Source of the DNA: Galerina marginata
Lineage: Eukaryota; Basidiomycota; Agaricomycetes; Agaricales; Galerinaceae
DNA: 64,000 bases
NCBI GenBank assembly: GCA_023014335.1
Contig: JAECYW010000006.1
Span: 3,658,001 to 3,722,000, forward strand
Direction of reading: 5' to 3'
Part shown: in pieces, positions 34,385 through 46,300 of the stretch
Layout: every line of letters begins with the position of its first letter
Position numbering within the stretch: position 1 is the first letter of the stretch
The notes under the pieces: model-generated
Told to the model about the DNA's origin: nothing
Database searches by the model: none
What the model saw: only the letters and a program-made list of their open reading frames with translations
Position numbers and translations under genes: made by a program

Positions 34385-35360
34385 TTAGCAAGAGAAACCA
34401 CCCGGTCCAATGTACTTGAGTGCTCCAAAGACCGGTTCCAGTATAGTCTTCGCATCGAGACCCCTACAGGAGGTAAGTGCAAGCTGTAGACAAAAAATAT
34501 ATGTATAAATCTAAATTACCGTTGAGCTTTCTGCAGGACATTGGATCTTGAACCGCACCCACCATATAAGTCTTGTGATCGTACTGACTACCCTTCATTT
34601 GCATAATGCGCCACCCCAAAAATATATGAGCACCGACCATGGTAAGTGGCGCAATTTGTAGTATCCCCCCGACCCACAGCACCACGAGCGCGAGCGGCAA
34701 CAGTAAGAATGTAATTATCCACCTACTCCGCTCATCTCCAAAGACAAGCGGAAACGTCTTCCTCCCGACGGCCGCGTCGCCCTTGATGTCTCGCAGGTCT
34801 TGAATATGAGCAAGTAGCCCAACCCATATAGCTATCGCAACGACGTAACGCTCGCTCTGCGCTGTCGGCGGTGCGACAGCCTTCCAGGACCCGTTTAGCA
34901 GCGCTACTGTCCCTGCTGTCATTCCGACGCAATTCTTCCCAAACCAGTGATTTCCCGCTGCCGAGAGGCACAGGAAGGCTACCGTTGAAATCCAGCAAAT
35001 TGTCTCAGGGAGGAGGGACGGTTGCATCAACGCAAGCGCCAGGAACGCGGCGAGCGTGATCACCCACCGTACCTTCGCGCCGGCAAGCGTGACTTTTCCC
35101 GATGGAATGGGCCGATCTGGCTTGTTGATAACGTCCTCTTCGACACCAGTAATCTGATTTGAAAGGTTGAGGAAGTAAACATAAGGTATAAGCCAGATGA
35201 GGAGGGAGAGGTAATTTGTGAAAATGGAGGTTGGCTGGAGAAGTGAGCTGCGCATAGCCCCGACAGAGAAGATAGAGCCAGCGATGATACTTGCTGACCA
35301 GTCCCTCCACGAGAAATCAAGAAAGACGTTGAATTCGTGCACCAACATGAGGGTGTTCAT
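34385..35360 (-). CDS. UbiA-family prenyltransferase, copy 1
   Basis: Two exons (34563-35360 and 34385-34510) give 307 residues with seven or more membrane helices. The first aspartate-rich motif is NQITGVEEDVINKPDRPIP; the second is DLRDIKGDAAVGRKTFPLVF. Both metal/diphosphate-binding motifs are complete. The enzyme should transfer an isoprenoid chain, or act on an isoprenoid diphosphate, within a membrane; the acceptor is unknown. I infer a 52-bp last intron (34511-34562, GTGGGT...TTTAG, branch CTCAAC) so that the protein continues with IYTYIFCLQLAL, a final membrane segment. Without splicing the frame instead runs to 34464 with a non-hydrophobic tail. Its tail is longer than that of copy 2 because of a 1-nt shift. 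No terpene synthase, PKS or P450 gene is nearby. Confidence 0.82.
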
Positions 35361-36288
35361 GTTTAGAGTCACTGTTCTGGATTACGGATGCTCTTCCTTC
35401 TTATTGCATACCAGCTATATATTTTTTTCGGATTCGTCATTGGAATGACAAAGCAGAAGTCCATAAATATAAACGCCCCTAACCATGGAAGAAGGAGTGA
35501 GCTCTGGGCTGAGTTACCCGAGCATAGTCGGATCAGATTAGATAGACATAGATTCATCAGTAGCACATGTTCGCATGTAGACGCTGCGGTCCTGGACAAA
35601 CCCGTCATCCTTGCTTGGTCCTGACCACTGCCTGCTTGCCTGACCGCGCGCCTCCTGGACGCGCCTCCGAGCCTTTCCCGAGCCGAGCTGACAGGGTAGG
35701 CCTGCTACCCCAACGGAACAGGCAAAAACCAGGCCGTGAATAGCTAGCTGCTTACCGCGCTTGGACAATTGGTCACAATGGACATTGAGGCCTGAGGGGT
35801 AGCGAGGACCTCTCATGTATCAATCAACTCGGACTTTGGAGAGCCGATGTTTGTACTTAGAGTAAGTGAAACGTCAAGTCAAGCAGAAGGACCGATTCCG
35901 ACACCTCCGGACCACATGGACTCCCCGAGCAGCCCCGAGCACAAATGACGATTGAGGAGATCGCCGAATAGTAAAAAAATCGTTAGATAGTCAGCTACTA
36001 GTAACTAAAGTACATGGTTCATACATAAATATAGCTACATAGAGCACACCTCAGTAATCCGTCTGTGGTGGTTCCATCTGAGTTGCGCTCGTGTCAATCT
36101 ACTTGGAATCTCTACAAAAACATGAGGCAAGCCTACTTTCGGCCTAGGAAAAAAAATCCAAAGAAGAAAGAGAGAAAGAAATGTGCCTTGTCGTATATAT
36201 CAAGGGACATTGATAACTTTATTCAAGCAAAAGTTCCCATTGCTATAAGTGCTTGAGAGCGCCAGAGGCCTGTTTAAATTTCCAAATA
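35361..36288. other. Spacer between the UbiA copies, with a possible dispersed repeat
   Basis: Contains about 35515-35710 (ACCCGAGCATAG, CAGATTAGATAGACATAG, CCCGAGCCGAGCTGAC...GGTAGG), resembling 25005-25200, and CCCCGAGCAGCCCCGAGC near 35923. No gene seen. Confidence 0.35.
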
Positions 36289-37215
36289 TCATGCACTCGA
36301 GGCCGTTGCGGAGGCAAGTGCAAGCAGCAAGCAAAAGATATATGTAAAAATCTAGTTCGCGTTGAGCATTCTGCTAGGCAATAGAGGTTGAACACCGCCC
36401 ACCATGTAAGTTTTGTGATCATACTGACTGCCTTTCACCTGCATAATACGCCACCCTAAATAGATGTGCACACCCACCACCGTAACGGGCGCGATCTCAG
36501 CAATTCCTCCCAACCATAGCACTAAGACGGCAAAGGGCAACAGCAAGAATGTGATAATCGACCTGCTCCTGTCATCTCCAAAGACAAGCGGGAACGTCCT
36601 TCTTCCGACGGCCGCATCTCCCTTAACGTCCCTCAGGTCTTGAATCTGTATGAGCAGTCCTATCCACACGGCTATTGTAGTGGTGTAGCGCTCGCTCTGT
36701 GGTGTCGCCGCCGCAACTGCCTTCCAGGACCCGCTCAGCAGCGCTAATGTCCCTATGGTCATTGCGACACAGTTCTTCCCGAACCAATGGTTCCCCGCCG
36801 CAGTGAGGCAGAGGAAGGCAGTCATCGCAATCCAGCAGAGCGTCTCGTATAGGAGCGATGGCTGCGCATATGCGAGTCCGAGGAATGTTATGAGTGCAAG
36901 CGCCCAGCGTACTTGCGCGCCTGCAAGCGTGACCTTTCCTGACGGAATGGGTCGATCTGGCTTATTGATGCAATCCTCTTTGAAGCCGGTAATTTGGTTG
37001 GAGAGGTTGAAGAAGTAGATGAAGGTTGTGAGCCAGAGAAGGAGAAAGAGGTAGTTGTTGACTATTGAGTCGGGGCTGACATTCGAGCTGCGCATGGCCC
37101 CGATAGCGAAGATAGATCCGGGAATGAGGGTTGTCGACCAGTCTCTCCATGAGAAACTGAGAAAGACGTCGAATTCATTCGCCAAATTGTTGAAGGGAGC
37201 TCTTGGGGAAAACAT
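36289..37215 (-). CDS. UbiA-family prenyltransferase, copy 2
   Basis: Two exons (36403-37215 and 36289-36351), 291 residues. It is a close paralogue of the gene 0.9 kb downstream on the same strand. The motifs are NQITGFKEDCINKPDRPIP and DLRDVKGDAAVGRRTFPLVF, both complete. N-terminal alignment is clear (FDVFLSFSWRDWSTTLIPGS here, FNVFLDFSWRDWSASIIAGS in copy 1). The 51-bp last intron (36352-36402, GTGGGC...AACTAG) leads to the final helix IFTYIFCLLLALASATASSA. If not spliced, the frame stops at the intron's own TAG. Tandem duplication is evident; whether the two differ in substrate cannot be told. Confidence 0.82.
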
Positions 37216-38258
37216 GCTGAGATCTAACTGTAGAGGATGACTCTTTCGGACAGTGGAAAGGATTGGCGCTATAGCAATTCAGAACGTTATGCCTTTTCAA
37301 CCCTACTTGTTTATACCAATGTTTGGAGCTATCTGAAGACTAGGCTTAATAAAAGGGCTCCTAAAAATTTGCCGTCCATTGGCCACCTTCCGGAGGAAAA
37401 AAAGCCTTGGAATAGCCATACTTTTTATAAAAAGCAGATGTCATAGCTGCCTATCATTATGGAATTGGCTGTAGTTTCCTTCTTATCGTGTGTATCATTC
37501 CGGAGTACCATTGGCACGGCGAATGGAAGTTTTAATTTATGTGACAATGATCCTAGATGTCCCGACTCTCAGTAACTTTGACCGGCGCCTGCACGCTCCA
37601 AACCCAGATTTGCCCCCTCCCAACTAAGGTGCGGCTTACACAGCTGGGGTCGGATTGATTCGACGGGGAGTCAAAATGCGACAAGGCCCAGCTGTGTTAC
37701 TTCAATTTCCGAGTCCTGACACGGTCAATGCGTTAATTTTTATGACAGTGATCCTGGCTGTTCGGACGTCGAATTTTCGGCACTGGTGAGCACCGCTGCA
37801 CTCCACGCGCGTCAAACCCGGATTTTGCCGATTTCAGGATGGGCGCTTACCGTGAGACAAAGTCGTAGCCCTCGCCGCTCGGCATCCGGACAGCGGCAAA
37901 TGATTCATTGAAGTCTAACTAACGTTTGATTGTCCATCGCGTCTACGGAGATTATAAAATTGAGGGGAACTGATGCACGTAAAAATAAATAAGGGTGCTG
38001 ACTGCAAATAGTCAACACCCCGTCAGGTCGTGGTTGAGAGGTATGGTCGTGAGGAGGGTATTGGGAAAAAAAAACTAGGAATACAGAAATGAAAACATTC
38101 ATCGGACGCAGCGGGAGGAAGAACAGGTAGAAGCTGCAGTAATCTAGGGATATAACATTATAGAAAGCGTCGAAGAAATCTTGGTTCGCGACCATGGAAA
38201 GCCGTCGATATGCAAAAGGGAAGAGGGAAAGATGTCCTCGTAGAATCAAGCGAATAAG
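37216..38258. other. Intergenic with an imperfect direct repeat
   Basis: Two related stretches, about 37531-37641 and 37732-37853. Each starts TTAATTT(A/T)TATGACA(A/G)TGATCCT and shares GCACGC/GCACTCCACGCG, CAAACCC(A/G)GATTTTGCC and GGCTTAC/CGCTTACC landmarks. They may be a diverged duplication or remnants of a short mobile element. No gene. Confidence 0.4.
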
Positions 38259-39633
38259 CTATGACTGTGGGGCAGGTTGCGGTGGCAAAACCTCATCGTA
38301 GCATGGTGCCCGCCCCTCGTGCTCGGCCTCGCAATGTACTTTAAGGAGGTCGTACCGGCAGAAGACCTTATTGCAAGCACCATCGCGGCACTGCAGCAAA
38401 ACTGAGGTATGTTTGCTCAACAGGTGTTGAACATGGGATGCCTCCGACATCTCTGTTGGACAGGCAATGCAGACCGTGCGCTTCTTGCTGCTCTTCGACC
38501 TTCCCAGGCCATGGTTATATACGCAGTCGGCGGGATTCCCAGCAAGGTGTGTCTTGAGACCGTCCAGACCAATTGCGATGAATGGACAGCCACCTACGGG
38601 GCACGGAATCTGCACCGTGTTTTGTGGGAACACCTTCTTGGTCGGAGCAGTCCGCGGAGGTTTGACGCTGGTAACCTTCTCGACTCCCGACGTCTGGCCC
38701 ATGGTCTGGGGGAAATCGTACTCGGGTGCGAGTTCAGCGGCTTCGAGCGGCGGGGTGGGATAGGGGGGACGCTCTTGAGCAAGTTGTCGGCTAGGTTGGC
38801 GGGCTCTTCCCTGTCGGCTAGGCCCGGACGATGGTGCTCTGGTAGCCTCCGTCTGGAAGTAATGCTCAGGGTAGAGGAGAGCTTCGGAATAAGCATTCCC
38901 CATGGACATGACTGGCTGTCCTTGGGGGTGGATGGGGTGGTGGGAAGGCGGGAACGACGCGTTCAAATTTATAAGATATTGCTGAGCGCTGCTGGACGAC
39001 GCGGCGTTTTCGTAGACATTGGGAAGTGGTTGGTGCCACACATAGGTGGGATAAGTAGAAGGGGCCGCCTCTTCAGAGACCGCGTTCGTGGGTAGGTGGG
39101 GTGGGCTGGGCATTGGTGTCGGGAGCCCCAGCGACAGAGGAAGTGTTGGGCCATCCGATGCATTGACAGGGTCAGTCGACGCCGGCGTGGGTATGGGGTG
39201 GGGGTCGGAGGAGAGGATGTCGGAGCGGTGCGTGTCGGAGGGGTGCGTATCGGAAAGGAAGGCGTCGGGGAGGAGGGCTTCGGAGAGGAGGGCGTCGAAG
39301 GCACCCTGAGTGATAGACGCCTCCGCCTCAACCGCGATGCTGCTTGAGTGGCATAGGTTAGCAGGGAAGGAAAGGAGGGCAATGACACGCTTACTCATTT
39401 GTGAATGAATACGGCTCAGCTTCGTACGGGCGTGGCATACACGGCCACTGCGATTGATTGTTATCGGAAAAGTTTTGGGGATACTCTCTGGGGTAGAGGA
39501 TGTGAACGGCCAAGGAGGTAAATGATCAAGCGAATGGTGCTTACTCGAAATATTGCCCCTCCCCCGCGAAGCTGGTTTCCAAGTATTGATGATTCTGGTT
39601 TTCTGGATCGTAGGCTGCAAGCTCGTATTCCAT
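38259..39633 (-). CDS. C2H2-like zinc-finger protein 2
   Basis: Three exons, about 420 residues. Exon 1 (start 39633) is acidic: MEYELAAYDPENQNHQYLET. A short exon 2 (EYPQNFSDNNQSQWPCMPRP) follows, then a long exon starting DIAVEAEASITQGAFDALLS with a repeated DAFLSDTHPSDTHRSD stretch. The C-terminus carries three finger-like segments: PCPVGGCPFIAIGLDGLKTH, VCIACPTEMSEASHVQHLLS and LQCRDGACNKVFCRYDLLKV, the last two ending in H-x3-5-H type spacing. Layout and upstream motif match the gene at 29.7-31.2 kb. It is likely a DNA-binding regulator. The single-frame reading that starts at 39653 crosses intron 1 and is not the preferred model. Confidence 0.72.
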
Positions 39634-39840
39634 TGTCTGCAAGTAGTGAGCAAGTCGACTTGAACTAGGGTGGCAGGTCGACTAACGGAAGCGAGTGAAT
39701 TGGTTACCTAGGAAGGAGGGTGGTAGCGTGAGGGTGGTAGGTTATAGGAGAGAAGACGTGAAAGGTGTTCCACAGAAAGTGGCAGAAAGTCAAGGAAAGA
39801 TGTGAGAGTCAAAGTGAAGCAAGAAAGCGAAAGGGGGATG

Positions 39841-39877
39841 GAATTTAAGGAAGCGCGGTACGCGCCTGTCAGGTGAC
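39841..39877 (-). promoter_or_regulatory. Shared upstream motif, zinc-finger gene 2
   Basis: GGAATTTAAGGAAGCGCGGT, then ACGCGCCT and GTCAGGTGAC (39868-39877), 235 bp upstream of the ATG. Apart from a few substitutions it is the same as 31362-31397. Confidence 0.55.
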
Positions 39878-41692
39878 TTTCGCGATAGGAAGAAACCTCG
39901 CGGGGGTACGTTCTGGTATGTTCCCAATAAGCGTCAACAGAACGGTAATCTCAAAAGCAATCCGGGCTTCCCGGGTACCAAATGATTCACAAACCAGGAA
40001 CCTGGTCAAAACTTGCAGAACCTTTCCAAGTTGAGTCCCATACGACATTCCCAAAGCACAGAACACCTATCTTGGACCATAGTCGTCCCCGGTGGCATGC
40101 AAGTCGCAAAAGCGCCTATAGGCCAACGTAAAACTTTAGCCAATTGCTTTCACCAGATTGTCAATGCGTCGAACGGGAAACCATATTCGATCCGGGGCCC
40201 TGGCCTAAGCACTGCGCCACTTTCGCTCCAGCTTAGGAATTGCCAAAATTGGAGGGCCAATGCGATGCCCACCATATTCTCGAGCGGAACGCGAAGCGGT
40301 CGTTATACGCTTTGCTCCTGTTATAATCGCAGAAAGACGCCCAGAAGATGAAACCTTTCGTGTCTAGCAGAGAGCCCCTTCAACAAAGTTGACGATCGTT
40401 GGGACGCCGACCACCTCAGTCGGTGTCCAGAAATTCGAAGGTAAGAGGGCTGATCCCGACGCTTTTAAATATGCTGAAAGACGTTGCCCAGATATTTTAT
40501 TTAGTCGCGCCGAGACACCATCACATCCTTCTTCTCCTGAAGTTAGAAGTAGAGGAGCACCCGTAAACCTGGAAGTGGGACCTCCAGAAACGCCGGAGCA
40601 GGTTTTTCACGCTAACACAAGCGTATGAAATGAAACCGCGCGATTGCTCAGGAACATATCTCAACGCCTTTCTGCACCGCTCAGGTGCTAGCCAGCTGCG
40701 GGCAAATCTCCATGATTTCTTCAGTCCCTCAAAAAGGAAACGCAATGCAATTAGGAGCTCTGTTTTAGTCGATACGGGTCTCTCAACGACAATCAACGAA
40801 AAGGACGAACTTATGACACTCAAACATTGCTGACCGACATCTGCATTCAAGACCTATGGGCAACCAGGACTCCGTTTACAATCATGCTGATTCCCATCGA
40901 CCTTCAAATTGAATCTTTGATTTGAATCGCAGGAGAAATCGATGACGAATTATCGTGACTACGACTTCGTGAACCCTCTCTGCCGATATTTTGAATCATC
41001 TTGCTTGAATAGGGACGCGACTGACTATGCGAACGGGTACGGACGAGGGAGTGGAAAACTGAAGCAGGGACCAGGGTACAGCTCACCTCGCACGAATCGC
41101 TTTGTCGCGCCACACTCTAATAGGGATAGTCACGTGATAACACCCCCCCCCCCTCCCCTCTTTGCCCCCCTCCCCTCGGACCAAGGTCATGCCTGATAGA
41201 AGCAGCGCTAATAAATTCTTATAAAAACAGTGCCCAATCCCATAAACAACTGGCAAGAGGACAGGGGATTTATACAGTGTAGAGGTATATTATAATAATG
41301 CGAAAGAGTCAGACAAGAGTCGGACTGGGGAGGATAAAATTGAATGACCCGTATTCTTCGACGTGCAAGTTTAATGGTTTAAGTTATATGTAATTTCATC
41401 AAAGGCTCGGAGATATAGGTACATGGCGTGTAACTGTAAAAGTACGTAATTTAGGCGGCGACTTGGACAAAGAATATAATCTTGAGTTAAACACCACACA
41501 AGGGAAATAGACAGACCAAAAAATACGAGTTGGGATAACCGAAGACGTGCGTAAACTATATCATAGCGATGGGTACAGCGGCCATTTTTTTTTTGTTTTG
41601 TTGAATGAGCGCTTGCTCGTGAATGGGGTTCAACTCCAGACCTTTAAACATATCTTGACCGTTCACGATGCCTAAAGGCCCGGCTGGCGTGT
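39878..41692. other. Intergenic with a poly-C tract
   Basis: No supported gene. Features are a CACGTG E-box at 41131-41136, an oligo-C/pyrimidine tract at 41142-41177, and AT-rich 3' flank of the next minus-strand gene after 41200. ORFs near 40389-40850 overlap on both strands and look non-coding. Confidence 0.4.
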
Positions 41693-42944
41693 TCAACAGG
41701 CGCCACGCTTTATTTTCCTGGTCTTCGCCGGCCGCTCGTCGGAATATTGTAGAAGAGATGATGACCCTGAGGCTATAGAGCCGGAGTCCAATGTCAGCGG
41801 CTCTTCTCCCTCGTCACTTCTTGATTTCCTCTTGCGATTCGGGTACTGGCAACGTTGCCATCTCTCAGACAGACCAGGCACGACGTCGTCAAATGTCAAA
41901 CTCTGGAGCGCTTTGAGTCGAGCAGCATCCTCGGGGGACAATTTGCTTCCGTTTGCCACGGGTGGCTTGACTGGCCGATTTTGGCGGGCGGTAGATTCGT
42001 TATTAAGGACGGCGATTCGTGGTAAGTGATTCGGGAGAGCTGAAGACATTACTTCCGCCGACGGTGGCGCATAGGGCGACGATGTATAAGGAATATTGTA
42101 CACTCCCTGCAAGACGATGGAGGGGCCAGAGTGCATGTTTAAATGAGTGGTTGGCACGACCGAGGAAGGAACCCCCAGGCCGTGCGTTTTTATGCCAGCC
42201 AGGGATCGTGGGGGTAGAGGACGATACAACCGTGGCCCCGGTATGGCGGTTAGTAGATATCGAGGATCAATGAACCTTGGCAGTGGCTGGTACTGCCTAG
42301 ATGGCCCGCCAATTGGGTACGGTGTCTGTGGCAAGGGTGGTACAGAGACGTGGGGTGTATAGAGCTCTCGCGAGGCAAGAATGGGCGCCGATGCGACATG
42401 GCCTGGTTTTATATCCAGCGCAGTTCCGGTGTACTGGTCAACGTAAGTGGGCGACGAAGCCCTGTTGTGCAAAGCCCTTGAAAACCCATTCAGTGGCTAC
42501 GATTGCAGAGTAGAAAGCCACGCTTACTCGACGACTGGGACTTCTTTCGAATTGAAAATAACTTCGGATCCCTTCGATCCGTCAAGTGGTATGATGGCCT
42601 CGGTGAGTTGCGAGTCATCTCCTGCCCCGGCAACACCAATTGGAGTCGTGGGCAACGTTGGAGATTGAGCGAATGGTTCAATCGACGCGTTTCTGACGTA
42701 AGGAAAGGCATTAGTTTAAGAAACACAGATTGCCACTGACGCCTACTCTTGCAGATGCTCAGAAGTGGCATCGTCAAAATTAAAATATTTTTGCCACTGC
42801 TCCTCCTCAGACAAGTCGGTTGGCTCCAATGGCTAAAGTGGGAGGTGGTTAAGAAAAGGAGCGTCGGTTAGTTGTGCTAGGATTGCTCACCTGAGGGCAC
42901 ATCGATTGAAGAGGAGAGACGACAGCGGGATCAACTGAAGACAT
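41693..42944 (-). CDS. Proline-rich protein with nuclear-type basic tail
   Basis: Four exons. The start is MSSVDPAVVSPLQSMCPQ; the second exon has LSEEEQWQKYFNFDDATSEH (acidic, possibly activating); the third has SIEPFAQSPTLPTTPIGVAG; the last opens ALHNRASSPTYVDQYTGTAL and is Pro/Tyr-rich. Near the end is DAARLKALQSLTFDDVVPGL, followed by a basic run (YPNRKRKSR) and a closing KTRKIKRGAC. I see no zinc finger or other known DNA-binding fold. Its short acidic first exons, orientation and GTCAGGTGAC upstream motif are like those of the two zinc-finger genes, so it may be a third, partly degenerate relative or a partner. Function unknown. Confidence 0.6.
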
Positions 42945-43086
42945 TTGCGGTTTCTGCGGTGATATTGTGGATGGCAGAGGTGAGGGTTGGAGAAAATCGC
43001 GTAGAAAAGGGAAATTTATCGTCAGATGCGGCAGACCAGACAGGTAAAAGTGGACGAAAAGAGTCTGGAGGAACGGGAGTTCGTTT

Positions 43087-43096
43087 GTCAGGTGAC
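43087..43096 (-). promoter_or_regulatory. Shared upstream motif, third gene
   Basis: GTCAGGTGAC, identical to the core in front of the two zinc-finger genes, lies 143 bp upstream of the ATG. The longer flanking block (GGAATTTAAGG...ACGCG) is not conserved here. Confidence 0.45.
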
Positions 43097-43398
43097 CGTT
43101 ATTTACCTCCACGAGGGCATCAATGGCCCCAGGACATTCAAACGCAAATATCACAATACACATCCGCGTCGGAAATAGACGAGAAAAAAGGTCGTAAACG
43201 CATCCTACATGTCCATCTTCCAGCTCAGCGAAGATTCATGTCTCATAAATTTTCGTGCTCAAACTGGCTGTAGAGACACAACGGGGGTTCCTCCAATAAT
43301 GAATAATCGGTCACATTTATTCAGCATGCACCTGCAGTCGTGTCCAGAGTATTCACTCACTATGAATAAATATTATTGGCAAACAATCCCTCTCAATT

Positions 43399-46300
43399 TC
43401 AGTAGAGTATGAGCAGAGTGTCACCGGGACGCACAGACGCGCCTTCCCGAATACCCTTTCCTAGTCCTCGGATTCTTTTACCCACGGCCTCGACTCCGCC
43501 AACAACTGGAATCTCTGTCTTCATGGCCTCAAGCACCATGAGAATTTGAGAGTCTGTGGAGACGATATCACCTTGCTTGCAGTTAATTTTCCAAACTGTA
43601 GCGAATAAGGACGCGGTAATTTTGAAGCCATCCTCTTCGGTTGCTATGACGAAGGCTAGTGTAAGCTTCCATCCTCGCAATATGTTGGGCAGTACCTTCA
43701 TGAACCGGCATATTATTGTCCTGCGTCTTACTTTTGTGCTCTTCCCATTCCCTAAGAAGCGTCCTCTCTCTAAGGCTGTTTTAATTCTAAGAAGTGATCT
43801 CAAGCGAGCTGACATACTTTATTTCCTCCAGTCTACTTGCTTCGACCTGGCGAGAACGGAAGACTCTTAGCTCGTCATCAATATCGAGCAGAAATTTCGA
43901 ATGATCTTCTACAGAGAACAGCGCTTGTTCGACCTGCATGGCAAAGAATGGTGAGAAAATGATTGATATACCATTGTTGCCGCGATAAGCACCTTGAATG
44001 CATATTGACCAGCATCGAATTGTTTTTCGAACTTCGTAAAAATGACCTCAACTTCGAGAATGTAAGACAAAAAAAGGATATTTACCTCTAGATATTGTTC
44101 CTCCGTAACCGGACTGAAAGTTACCTGGATGGGATATATAAAGTTGGAATGATTCCATCTTCCATGAGGTGTTTGCTAACCTGGTCAAATGCTTCTAATA
44201 GCCAGGGTCTGGTTGCATGAAAGTCCTTCCCTTTACCCCAAGTTTGCCAGGCCGGAAGCGTGCGACCATATAGCTGGTACCCTCCAGGAGATTCGATAGG
44301 GTATATTGCTGCAACAGGTCCAGCAATACCAATCGCACCCTTCCAATATTCGTCAGTATACAATGGTGAAACTCTTCGTGATTACATACTCGAGGTGTGA
44401 AGGTTCTGGACGGGTTCATTTTCTGGCCGATCAAACGACAGCGAGGGTCAATCTATCCGACATTCATTAAGAGCATTTTTCGTAGGTACAGTGATGGGTC
44501 ACTTACAGGAACCAGGAATGGACAGGCCAGGTAAAACCCCACTCCCAAGACAAGCTTTCAACAAGATGAGATGGTAAATCTTAACAGGTGATACTACCGT
44601 CTGTACACACCCAATCCGACGCTACCAACTTTTGCAGCGCGTCGTCTGTATTGGATAGCCCATTATTACTGGCGAGGTATTCCACATTGCTGGGTAAATA
44701 TACTGCCTTATCACGCGTCGTGGACATGTAGCGCTGAAGGGCCTCCTTATTCCATCTATCGTCAAGAACAATTGGGAATGTGATCTTTCTTCCCGGGAAA
44801 GTCATTTCATTCATATTTTGAGGAATGGACCGCTCCGCTTCAACGAGGACTTGCAAAAAAGTTGCTTGGGTTATGCGGTCGGGATCGAAGTAGCACTGGA
44901 GAAAGATTACCCGTTAGGCAACAAACGCAACCTCACTAATTGGCAGCTTACTAGAATAGAGCGAATGCAGGGGCATAAAGAGAGGACACCAGGGATCTTC
45001 TTTTTGTCGACGATGCCTTGGAACGCATGTATCCTCGCACGAATAAAAATATCGAGATGCATCTCGCCAAATTCAACCAATATGGCAGTGTCTCCAGCCT
45101 GTATGAGCAAATGTATCAATCTATCAGATAAGAAAGTTTCTTGACCGACCTGACGGAAGATTACCCGCATATTATCATTCTCTTTAATCACTGGCTGGGT
45201 ATGAAGAACTGGGGAGTAATGGTGATCAGGTGTTATTGAGTCCATCAGGTCGAGTTGCAGAGCATCCGGGCTCCTTTCAAGTTTTAAAGTTTGCAAGGCA
45301 TGAAGAAACCTATCGCGTAAATCCAATCTATGGCGAGCATCACGCCAGGACATTCTTCGGAATTGAACGGTGCTACCTGGAGCCAGTTGCCCCAATTTCC
45401 ACCTGCGTTGTTCCAGTCAGAAGAGCGATACAGCAAATATGCGAGTACTTATGACTTACATTTCTGCGGTGGCAACAGTACACATACAAAGATACCCACC
45501 CATGTCGGGACCTTCATTGGTGAGGATGATCGGAGTATCTCCGTTGATATTAATGGTACCAGGAGCGTAGCCATTGTCCAAAATATTGCTTGGGTGTGAA
45601 CCCCCCTCGCCACCGCTCTCTCTTGCCCACTGGATTTTGTCTGCTGCAGTTGGGGCCTCAAGACGAATTCCAAGTCGATTGCTTGAAGGGCTAACTCGCC
45701 AGTATGTAGAGTAAAACCTCTCAATTCCCTTTGCAGTAATATATCCTTCATCGCCTTGCGGACCAGGGAGCACATAAATCACCCAGCGAGTCGGATATGA
45801 AGGGACAAGGGCCTTCGGGATTATCACAGAAAGGTCTTCACCAGGTTCTGGAGAAGACTTGCCTAGGGATATAATGTCTCCTTTGATCAATGAGCGACCC
45901 TGTAACGAGTTAGCAAAGCTTTGGGTTGGCGTTAAATCTCACGATCATACCTGGTAGCCTCCAAGACCCATTGACGTCGACTTGGAACCAAGATATATAG
46001 GGATATCAGGGAATCCGCCTCGAATGCTTAGGTAGACTCTGAAGCCTTTGGGATCCGGAGATGGAGTCGCGTCGATACTGACTTTGCCCTGTGAAGGTAC
46101 GAGAAGGCTCGACCACATGGGAGAGGCAACGTCATCAATTTTGACAGCAACCTCTTTTCCCGTCACTGCTATAACAGTGGGTACAAAGAATTGCAGGGAG
46201 CATCCAACGCCAGGGACGACAATAATTTCTAGGCCTTCAGTTGATTTGGAATTTCCAACAAGAATATTTCCAGTTGCAAAAGCCAGGTCGTCCATTGGGC

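Noticed and set aside
38409..39095. 228-residue plus-strand open frame
   Set aside because: Antisense shadow of the zinc-finger gene 2 exon; the minus frame has the fingers and splice sites.
41142..41177. Poly-C/pyrimidine tract as a regulatory or telomere-like repeat
   Set aside because: It is a simple tract without a repeated unit; telomere repeats of basidiomycetes are TTAGGG-type and are absent.
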